A stretch of DNA of 5,326 nt from an uncultured bacterium (GTDB lineage Bacteria > Bacillota > Clostridia > Lachnospirales > Lachnospiraceae): the NCBI GenBank assembly GCA_946061355.1, contig CAMGRE010000161.1, positions 1 to 5,326 on the forward strand, in the 5' to 3' direction. The position numbers and the translations under genes were made by a program. Numbering within the stretch: the first letter of the stretch is position 1; each line of letters opens with the position of its first letter. Shown here one piece after another: positions 1-5,326 of the stretch. The notes under the pieces were generated by a model, which saw only the letters and a list, made by a program, of their open reading frames with translations, did not search any database and was not told the DNA's origin.

Positions 1-1238
1 ATATTGATGAGGCAAAAAATACAGGCAGACGCGGAGCCCTTTTGTATATTGATCTGGATGACTTTAAGCACATCAATGACGGACTCGGACATCAGTACGG
101 TGATATCCTTCTGAAGGCAATCTCCCACAGCTTCCAACAGGTGGAGGGTGTCGGGGATACTTGCTACAGAGTCGGAGGTGATGAGTTCATTATCATCATT
201 CCGCCGGAGTCCTATGATAAGTATGATAAGATCATCGCTTCCATCAGGGAGATCTTTGCCAGACCATGGTCGCTTCGGGACGGAGAGTATTACTGTACGA
301 TGAGTATGGGAACCGTGACCTTCCCGGATGGGGAGGAGAGCTTCCAGGAGGTTATCAAGAAAGCGGACATTGCCATGTATGAGGCGAAGAAGAGCGGCAA
401 GAACCGGATGGCAAATTATTCCGACAAAATTCTGTCTTCTTCCAATAAACGTCTCAATATGGAAAAGAATATGAGAATTGCCACGGCAAACGGGATGGAG
501 GAGTTTGAGGTGTATTATCAGCCGATCATCGTCCCGAACGGAGAGCATGGCAAAAATGCATGTTGCGGTGCGGAGGCGCTTGTGCGGTGGAACAGCCCGG
601 AGCTTGGCTTTATCTCGCCGGCGGATTTCATCCCTTTGGCAGAATATCTTGGACTGATCACACCGATTGGTCAGCATGTGCTTTTTGAGGCTTGCAAAGA
701 ATGTAAGAAATGGAACGATGCGGGTTATCCTTACTTTAAAGTGAATGTAAATCTTTCCGTTGTCCAGCTCCAGCAGAATGATGTTGTGGAGATGATTGAG
801 GGTGTGCTCAAGGAAACAGGCATCACACCGAGAAACCTCACATTGGAAGTGACGGAGAGTCTTGCCATCAACGATATGGAGAGGATGAAACGCATCCTTG
901 GTAATATTCGCGCACTGGGAGTGCGGATCGCGCTGGACGATTTCGGAACAGGATATTCCTCGCTCAATCATATCAGGGAGATTCCGCTGGATGTCATCAA
1001 GATTGACCAGAGCTTTATCAAAGACCTCGGCAAGAATAAGTATTCTCCGGCATTTGTCCGGATGGTTTCCGATCTCGCCGATGCCATTGAGGTCAATGTG
1101 TGCGTGGAGGGCGTTGAGACAGAAGAACAGTACCATATTGTAGGTGATATGAATATCGGCATGATTCAGGGGTATTATTTTGACAAACCGATGTCAAAGA
1201 CTGAATTTGAGGAGAAATATGTGAAGGAGAAAGCATAA
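1..1238 (+). CDS. GGDEF-EAL cyclic-di-GMP synthase/phosphodiesterase, 5' end missing
   Basis: C-terminal part of a two-domain cyclic-di-GMP enzyme; about 411 residues are visible and the frame is open to the left edge (first full codon at base 3), so the TTG at 42 is not the start. The GGDEF domain shows the D-L-D-D-F, N-D-x-x-G-H and G-D signatures and an intact GGDEF active-site motif at 174-188. The EAL domain follows: EAL motif at 573-581, Asn at 750 (N-L-S), Glu at 846 (E-V-T-E), the Asp pair and loop 6 D-D-F-G-T-G-Y-S-S at 936-962, Lys at 999, Glu at 1107 and Gln at 1167. These match the metal-binding and catalytic set known for active EAL phosphodiesterases, so both domains look competent. 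Where the allosteric RxxD inhibitory site should be, five residues before GGDEF, the sequence reads G-V-G-D. Any sensor, PAS or membrane region lies upstream, outside the window. Which activity dominates cannot be read from sequence. It ends one base before glnS. Confidence 0.96.
   Translation, partial: IDEAKNTGRRGALLYIDLDDFKHINDGLGHQYGDILLKAISHSFQQVEGVGDTCYRVGGDEFIIIIPPESYDKYDKIIASIREIFARPWSLRDGEYYCTMSMGTVTFPDGEESFQEVIKKADIAMYEAKKSGKNRMANYSDKILSSSNKRLNMEKNMRIATANGMEEFEVYYQPIIVPNGEHGKNACCGAEALVRWNSPELGFISPADFIPLAEYLGLITPIGQHVLFEACKECKKWNDAGYPYFKVNVNLSVVQLQQNDVVEMIEGVLKETGITPRNLTLEVTESLAINDMERMKRILGNIRALGVRIALDDFGTGYSSLNHIREIPLDVIKIDQSFIKDLGKNKYSPAFVRMVSDLADAIEVNVCVEGVETEEQYHIVGDMNIGMIQGYYFDKPMSKTEFEEKYVKEKA
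1224..1229 (+). promoter_or_regulatory. Ribosome binding site of glnS, inside the upstream gene
   Basis: AAGGAG lies ten bases before the ATG at 1240, within the last codons of the GGDEF-EAL gene. It supports the ATG at 1240 as the glnS start and implies that glnS is translated from a transcript that also covers the upstream gene. Confidence 0.8.
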
Positions 1239-1239
1239 C

Positions 1240-2943
1240 ATGGCAGAGACAGAAAAGACAGAAGTTGAAGAAAAAGAGGTTGTTTCCAAAAACTTTATTG
1301 AGCAGATCATCGATAAAGACCTGGCGGAGGGCGTTTACGATACGGTACACACAAGATTTCCTCCGGAGCCGAACGGATACCTTCATATCGGTCACGCAAA
1401 AAGTATCCTGTTAAATTACGGGCTGGCGCAGAAATATCACGGAAAGTTCAATATGCGGTTTGACGACACGAATCCGACGAAGGAGAAGACCGAGTTTGTG
1501 GAGTCTATCAAAAAGGATGTGGAATGGCTTGGCGCAGACTGGGAGGACAGGCTGTTCTTTGCATCAGACTATTTTGAACAGATGTATGAGGGAGCGGTAA
1601 AGCTCATCAAAAAGGGAAAGGCATATGTGTCCGATCTGTCCGCAGATGAGATCAGGGAATACAGAGGTACCCTGACGGAGCCGGGTAAGGAGGATCCGGG
1701 GAGCCGCCGTGGCATCGAGGAAAATCTGGAACTGTTTGAGAATATGAAAAACGGACTCTATGAGGATGGGGCAAAAGTCTTAAGAGCCCGCATCGATATG
1801 GCATCTCCCAATATGAATATGAGAGATCCCGTCATTTACCGTGTCGCACATATGTCTCATCATAATACAGGAGATAAATGGTGCATCTATCCGATGTATG
1901 ATTATGCACATCCGGTTGAGGACGCGATCGAGGGAGTCACACACTCCATCTGTACACTGGAGTTTGAGGATCACAGACCTTTATATGATTGGGTGGTAAG
2001 AGAACTGGAGTATCCGCATCCGCCCAAGCAGATTGAGTTTGCCAAGCTGTATCTGAAGAATGTGGTCACCGGTAAGCGTTATATCAAAAAGCTGGTGGAA
2101 GAAGGCATTGTAGACGGCTGGGATGATCCGAGGCTTGTGTCCATCGCAGCGCTCAGAAGGCGCGGTTTCACACCGGAGTCCATCAAAATGTTTGTGGAGT
2201 TGTGCGGTGTGTCAAAGGCAAATTCCATCGCGGAATACCCGATGTTGGAGTACTGTATCAGAGAGGATCTGAAGCTGAAGAGTCCCCGCATCATGGCGGC
2301 GCTTGATCCCATTAAACTTGTGATCGACAATTATCCTGCCGGACAGGTGGAGATGTTAGAGGTTCCGAATAATCTGGAGAATCCGGAACTCGGTAGCCGT
2401 CAGGTTCCCTTCTCGGGAGAGCTTTACATTGACAGGGAAGACTTTATGGAGGAGCCTCCGCGTAAGTATTTCCGTCTGTTCCCGGGCAATGAAGTGCGCC
2501 TGATGCACGCTTATTTTGTAAAATGTGTGGGGTTTGAAAAGGACGAAGACGGCAATGTGACGGTCGTGCACGTGACGTATGATCCGGCGAGCAAAGGCGG
2601 CAATAGCCCTGACGGACGAAAGGTAAAAGGAACGATCCACTGGGTCAGCGCAGCACATGCCGTGAAAGCAGAAGTGAGGTTGTATGAGAATATCATTGAT
2701 GAGGAGAAGGGTGTCTACAATGAGGAAGACGGCAGCCTGAATCTGAATCCGGATTCGCTGAAGGTGTTAAAGGAATCCTATCTTGAGCCGGTGATGAAAG
2801 ATGTGAAACCGGAGGAGCGTTTCCAGTTTGTACGGCAAGGGTATTTCTGTGTGGATTCCAAAGATTCCAGGCCGGACGCGCTTGTGTTCAACAGGATTGT
2901 TTCACTGAAGAGTTCCTTTGTATTGCCAAAGAAGGAAGGATGA
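1240..2943 (+). CDS. glnS: Glutaminyl-tRNA synthetase (GlnRS)
   Basis: Cytoplasmic class I synthetase that joins glutamine to tRNA-Gln using ATP. The 567 residues compare with about 554 in E. coli, with an N-terminus about eight residues longer, rich in Glu and Lys. The class I signature P-P-E-P-N-G-Y-L-H-I-G-H is present, with HIGH at residues 49-52. Further GlnRS-type blocks follow: R-F-D-D-T-N-P, the C-T-L-E-F block before residue 250, G-W-D-D-P-R and L-R-R-R-G-F-T. The C-terminal beta-barrel anticodon-binding part follows, with G-S-R-Q-V-P-F-S-G-E, G-R-K-V-K-G and I-H-W-V-S-A-A-H-A, as in E. coli GlnRS. These blocks favour GlnRS over a GluRS. The second catalytic motif is altered: where E. 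coli has V-M-S-K-R, this protein has V-T-G-K-R at residues 276-280, keeping the lysine (K279). Many Firmicutes lack GlnRS and make Gln-tRNA through GatCAB, so direct charging is a lineage trait here. The start is fixed by the ribosome binding site and the match to the E. coli N-terminus. Confidence 0.97.
   Translation: MAETEKTEVEEKEVVSKNFIEQIIDKDLAEGVYDTVHTRFPPEPNGYLHIGHAKSILLNYGLAQKYHGKFNMRFDDTNPTKEKTEFVESIKKDVEWLGADWEDRLFFASDYFEQMYEGAVKLIKKGKAYVSDLSADEIREYRGTLTEPGKEDPGSRRGIEENLELFENMKNGLYEDGAKVLRARIDMASPNMNMRDPVIYRVAHMSHHNTGDKWCIYPMYDYAHPVEDAIEGVTHSICTLEFEDHRPLYDWVVRELEYPHPPKQIEFAKLYLKNVVTGKRYIKKLVEEGIVDGWDDPRLVSIAALRRRGFTPESIKMFVELCGVSKANSIAEYPMLEYCIREDLKLKSPRIMAALDPIKLVIDNYPAGQVEMLEVPNNLENPELGSRQVPFSGELYIDREDFMEEPPRKYFRLFPGNEVRLMHAYFVKCVGFEKDEDGNVTVVHVTYDPASKGGNSPDGRKVKGTIHWVSAAHAVKAEVRLYENIIDEEKGVYNEEDGSLNLNPDSLKVLKESYLEPVMKDVKPEERFQFVRQGYFCVDSKDSRPDALVFNRIVSLKSSFVLPKKEG
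2932..2939 (+). promoter_or_regulatory. Ribosome binding site that sets the DUF2225 start
   Basis: AAGGAAGG at the very end of glnS lies 11 bases before the ATG at 2951. The same frame is open further upstream from a TTG at 2918, but that codon lies inside glnS and would add residues unlike the family, so the ATG is preferred. Confidence 0.75.
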
Positions 2944-2950
2944 AATAAGT

Positions 2951-3667
2951 ATGGAAGAGAAGGATTATCTTTTTGGGAAGACGTATAGCTGCCCGGCGTG
3001 CGGTGAGAAGTTCAAGAATCTCACGGTGCGCACCGGTAAGGTGAGGACGATCGGTTCCGATATGGATCTGCGGCCGATCAATGAGGGGATTGATGCTGTT
3101 AAATATGAGGTGGTTATGTGTGGCGAGTGCGGGTATGCAGCGGTAGCGCGTTTCTTTGAGAAGCCACTGACCTCCGTTCAGAGGAAAGCCATCGAAGAGA
3201 AAATCACGATAAAATTCAAACCCAGACCCGAGAAGGAGGTCTACTCTTACGAGGACGTACTGGAGCGGTATAAGATGGCGATCCTGTCTACCGTGGCCAA
3301 AATGGGACCGGCCAGTGAGATGGCATATACCTGCCTGAAGGTATCGTGGATGTTGAGGGGATGGAGTCAGGGGCTGGCTGATTCCGAGACAGCCAGGAAG
3401 CAGAAGCTGGAAGCGCAGGAAAGGGAATTCCAAAAGAAGGCGCTGGAGGGCTTTGTGACTGCCAATACCAAGGAAGAGTTCCCGATTTGCGGAATGGATG
3501 AGAACACACTGGATTATCTCACGGCAGTGCTGTATATGAAATTCGAGCAGTATGATAAATCTTCAAAGCTGATCTCACGGATTCTGTCTTCGCATAGCGC
3601 CAGCTCGCGTCTGAAAGACCGGGCAAGAGATGTCAAGGATGAGCTTGCCGCCCATATGAAAGGATAA
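2951..3667 (+). CDS. DUF2225 family protein with a two-CxxC zinc-ribbon-like N-terminus
   Basis: A 238-residue cytoplasmic protein of unknown function; I see no signal peptide or membrane span. It resembles the DUF2225 family (PF09986) of clostridia and relatives. The N-terminal part has two cysteine pairs, C-P-A-C at residues 14-17 and C-G-E-C at 57-60, spaced like a zinc ribbon or rubredoxin-like knuckle. Between them is the family-like stretch with D-M-D-L-R-P. The rest is predicted mostly helical and charged, with a lysine/glutamate-rich helix around residues 148-165 and C-terminal helices (Y-D-K-S-S-K-L-I and following) that look like TPR repeats. The family's biochemical role is not established, and metal binding is inferred from cysteine spacing alone. 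The gene sits seven bases after glnS and seven before the regulator gene, so it is probably translated from the same message. The family assignment is from memory of its pattern; a Pfam search would confirm it. Confidence 0.88.
   Translation: MEEKDYLFGKTYSCPACGEKFKNLTVRTGKVRTIGSDMDLRPINEGIDAVKYEVVMCGECGYAAVARFFEKPLTSVQRKAIEEKITIKFKPRPEKEVYSYEDVLERYKMAILSTVAKMGPASEMAYTCLKVSWMLRGWSQGLADSETARKQKLEAQEREFQKKALEGFVTANTKEEFPICGMDENTLDYLTAVLYMKFEQYDKSSKLISRILSSHSASSRLKDRARDVKDELAAHMKG
3658..3664 (+). promoter_or_regulatory. Ribosome binding site of the MocR-type regulator gene
   Basis: GAAAGGA spans the last codons of the DUF2225 gene, ten bases before the ATG at 3675. It supports that ATG and continued translation along the same transcript. 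Confidence 0.65.
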
Positions 3668-3674
3668 GAGCAGT

Positions 3675-5072
3675 ATGAATGATCTTGCCATTGAGCTTGA
3701 CAGCGGAAACGGCGGACATCTGTATGAACAGATTTACAATTACATGAAAAGAGAAATCAGGAAAGGGAAGCTTCTCTGCGGAGAGAGGCTTCCCTCAACG
3801 CGTTCCCTGGCAGAATATCTTCAGGTTTCCCGCAGTACGGTGGATCTGGCATACGGACAGCTGCTGTCGGAGGGTTACATCGAGTCCAGACCGTGCCGGG
3901 GATATTTTGTCTGTAGGATCGATGATCTGTTTTCCATGAAGGAACTCCCGGAGCAGGCAGTTGTGCCCCGGGCGGAGGAAGAGGAAGCGTTTCCCTATGA
4001 TTTCTCACCGCACAGTGTGGAGCTAGGCAGTTTCCCTTTTGGAACCTGGAAAAAAATAACGAAGAATACCTTGATCGATGACAGGAAGGAGATGTTTGCG
4101 ATGGGACATCCGCAGGGCGATCCGGAACTGCGAAATACGATCAGCCACTATCTCCATGCGTCCAGAGGCGTGAACTGTACACCGGAGCAGATCATCATCG
4201 GAGCCGGAAACGATTATCTGTTGATGCTGCTTGAGAAGATACTCGGAAAGACCTATACGGCGGCGGTGGAGAATCCGACCTACAAGCGGGCATACCGCAT
4301 TCTGCAGTCTTTTTCGTATGATGTGAAGACGATCGGCATGGACTTAAGCGGGATGCGTGTGGATGAACTGGAGCAGAGCGGAGCGGAACTTGCCTATGTG
4401 ATGCCTTCCCATCAGTTTCCTACGGGGGTCGTCATGCCCATCGGAAGGCGGTTGGAATTGTTGAGGTGGGCAGCCGAAAAAGAAGAGCGGTATCTGATCG
4501 AGGATGATTATGACAGTGAATTCCGGTATCGCGGGAAGCCGATCCCTTCCCTGCAGGCATCCGATACGGCCGGAAAAGTGATCTATATCGGGACATTTTC
4601 CAAGGCGATCGCACCTGCGATCCGTATCAGCTATATGGTTCTTCCGGAGAGGCTGCTGATGGAATACAGGAAGCATTGTACCTTTTTCAGTTCCACCGTA
4701 TCACGTATCGACCAGTCGGTCCTGAATGAATTTATCCGCGATGGCGCTTTTGAGCGTCATCTGAATAAAATGCGCAAGATATACAAAAACCGGCACGACT
4801 GTCTGGTGACAGCCTGCCGGAATATGTTACATGATGTCAGGATCTCCGGCGAAAATGCCGGATTGCATCTGTTACTGCACTATCAGGGAGAGCGTTCCGA
4901 GCAGGAACTGATCCGTCTGGCAGCACAGAGAGGCGTTAAGATTTATGGAATGTCGGATGCTTATATCGGCGATCTTCCCGAATCCCGGACCCCCACATTG
5001 ATCTTAGGGTATGCGGGACTGTCCGAAGACAGGATCGAGGAAGGAGTCCGCAGACTATCAGATTGCATCTAA
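3675..5072 (+). CDS. MocR/PdxR-family regulator (GntR DNA-binding domain fused to aminotransferase-like domain)
   Basis: A 465-residue cytoplasmic transcription factor. Residues about 14-79 form a GntR winged helix (L-Y-E-Q-I-Y, then L-P-S-T-R-S-L-A and V-S-R-S-T-V-D-L-A-Y, then G-Y-I-E-S-R-P and G-Y-F-V). An acidic linker (about 80-110) leads to a fold-type-I aminotransferase domain to the end. PLP-site residues are visible: E-N-P-T-Y-K-R with R205, P-S-H-Q-F-P-T-G, E-D-D-Y-D-S-E-F (D277 and Y279), the Schiff-base lysine K310 in T-F-S-K, and R317. Compared with Bacillus GabR, as I remember it, all sit two residues earlier (GabR R207, D279, Y281, K312, R319), so PLP binding is very likely. 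Known members use PLP adducts to sense amino compounds or vitamin B6, often controlling a divergent gene. Here there is no divergent partner and no pdxST in the window, so target and effector are unknown. A plain aminotransferase is unlikely given the N-terminal winged helix. It is the last gene of the + strand run. Confidence 0.94.
   Translation: MNDLAIELDSGNGGHLYEQIYNYMKREIRKGKLLCGERLPSTRSLAEYLQVSRSTVDLAYGQLLSEGYIESRPCRGYFVCRIDDLFSMKELPEQAVVPRAEEEEAFPYDFSPHSVELGSFPFGTWKKITKNTLIDDRKEMFAMGHPQGDPELRNTISHYLHASRGVNCTPEQIIIGAGNDYLLMLLEKILGKTYTAAVENPTYKRAYRILQSFSYDVKTIGMDLSGMRVDELEQSGAELAYVMPSHQFPTGVVMPIGRRLELLRWAAEKEERYLIEDDYDSEFRYRGKPIPSLQASDTAGKVIYIGTFSKAIAPAIRISYMVLPERLLMEYRKHCTFFSSTVSRIDQSVLNEFIRDGAFERHLNKMRKIYKNRHDCLVTACRNMLHDVRISGENAGLHLLLHYQGERSEQELIRLAAQRGVKIYGMSDAYIGDLPESRTPTLILGYAGLSEDRIEEGVRRLSDCI
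5058..5072. other. Tail-to-tail coding overlap of two convergent genes
   Basis: The last four residues plus stop of the + strand regulator (TAA at 5070-5072) lie opposite the last residues plus stop of the minus-strand gene (TGA read from 5060 to 5058). Codon boundaries on the two strands coincide. No hairpin followed by a T run is visible on either strand nearby, so transcripts from both sides may run into each other. Confidence 0.85.
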
Positions 5073-5324
5073 GGAACCGTCATCGTCATCATCATCGTCA
5101 AAGAATTCTTCAACGCTCGAAGAGGATTCGTCTTTGTCAAAATGAAGCGGTACGTAAGAACGTTCGCTGTCAGCGGAATCAGCGGGAATTTCCTCGAAAT
5201 CCTCTTCGGAGTCATCCTCGGAGGCAGGGGCAGCCGATTCCTTTTTCATATAATAATAGAGTCCGCCGCAGGCAGCGCCGACCGCTGTAGCAAATAATAA
5301 AAATTTTCCGAATTTCTTAGCCAT
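5058..5324 (-). CDS. Small single-span membrane protein with a strongly acidic tail, function unknown
   Basis: An 88-residue protein not recognised as a named family. It starts at the ATG complementary to 5322-5324; its ribosome binding site would fall outside the window. Residues 2-7 are lysine-rich (A-K-K-F-G-K), residues about 8-26 form one hydrophobic segment with a G-A-A-C-G (GxxxG-type) packing motif at 16-20 and three tyrosines, and K27-K28 close it. The remaining 60 residues contain about 25 acidic and only two Lys/Arg residues, many serines and alanines, and a run of seven Asp at 76-82; this tail is probably disordered. The layout fits a membrane-anchored protein with an acidic soluble tail, though lysines on both sides leave the orientation open. 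Similar short proteins are common in clostridial genomes. Cys19 could suggest a lipoprotein, but glycine at the -3 position and continued hydrophobicity argue against it. The charge pattern and unbroken frame support a real gene. It overlaps the regulator gene by 15 bases. Confidence 0.8.
   Translation of the reverse strand: MAKKFGKFLLFATAVGAACGGLYYYMKKESAAPASEDDSEEDFEEIPADSADSERSYVPLHFDKDESSSSVEEFFDDDDDDDGSLDAI
5079..5099 (-). repeat. Short Asp-codon tract (GAC/GAT) inside the acidic protein gene
   Basis: Seven consecutive Asp codons on the minus strand, a mix of GAC and GAT, make a 21-base low-complexity trinucleotide tract near the 3' end of the gene. Its length may vary between strains through slippage without breaking the frame. 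The mixed codons make this less likely than for a pure repeat. Confidence 0.7.
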
Positions 5325-5326
5325 AT

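Noticed and set aside
42..44. TTG codon as the start of the GGDEF-EAL gene
   Set aside because: The frame stays open to the window edge and the upstream residues (A-K-N-T-G-R-R-G-A-L-L) continue a normal GGDEF domain, so the gene begins outside the window.
2918..2950. Earlier TTG start for the DUF2225 gene
   Set aside because: It overlaps the glnS coding region, while the ATG at 2951 has a well-placed ribosome binding site and begins where the family's usual N-terminus does.
5019..5032. Perfect 5-bp hairpin (CTGTC, loop CGAA, GACAG) near the end of the regulator gene, considered as a terminator
   Set aside because: The stem is short, it lies inside the coding sequence, and no T run follows on either strand.
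5102..5124. Weak inverted repeat TTCTTC...GAAGAG downstream of the regulator stop, considered as a terminator
   Set aside because: The stem is AT-rich and needs a G-U pair, no T run follows, and the bases code for the acidic protein.
5265..5276. Possible lipobox at Cys19 of the small membrane protein
   Set aside because: The residues before the cysteine are V-G-A-A, with Gly instead of Leu/Val/Ile at -3, and the hydrophobic stretch continues past the cysteine, so a membrane anchor fits better.
5063..5290. Plus-strand open frame opposite the acidic protein gene
   Set aside because: Its product is mostly Arg, His and Gln, as expected for the antisense of Asp/Glu/Ser codons, and no ribosome binding site or family signal is seen.

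Overview
The window looks like ordinary chromosome from a Gram-positive clostridium, most likely Lachnospiraceae or a close relative. The evidence is strong AAGGAG-type ribosome binding sites, tightly packed collinear genes, roughly balanced base composition, a glutaminyl-tRNA synthetase with clostridial-looking sequence, a DUF2225 protein and a small lysine/acid-rich single-span membrane protein. The taxonomic call rests on sequence impression only; no search was possible.

Layout: four genes on the + strand are nearly contiguous. (1) The 3' part of a GGDEF-EAL cyclic-di-GMP enzyme (1-1238, start outside the window). (2) glnS (1240-2943), one base downstream. (3) A DUF2225 zinc-ribbon-like protein (2951-3667), seven bases downstream. 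(4) A MocR/PdxR-type GntR-aminotransferase regulator (3675-5072), again seven bases downstream. The last three each have a ribosome binding site inside, or at the very end of, the preceding gene. No promoter or terminator is visible between them, so they are read here as one operon. A fifth gene (5058-5324, minus strand) encodes an 88-residue protein with one membrane span and a very acidic tail. It converges on the regulator, and the two coding sequences overlap by 15 bases.

How the genes may work together: the GGDEF-EAL protein would make or break cyclic di-GMP, GlnRS charges tRNA-Gln directly, and the regulator probably senses a pyridoxal-phosphate-linked amino compound. There is no obvious single pathway, so shared transcription is better supported than shared function. 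The points most worth checking are the altered KMSKS loop in GlnRS, the degenerate inhibitory site in the GGDEF domain, the unusual end-of-operon position of a MocR regulator, and the convergent coding overlap. I see no RNA gene, mobile element, CRISPR array or clearly new system. No stretch over 300 bases lacks a gene.
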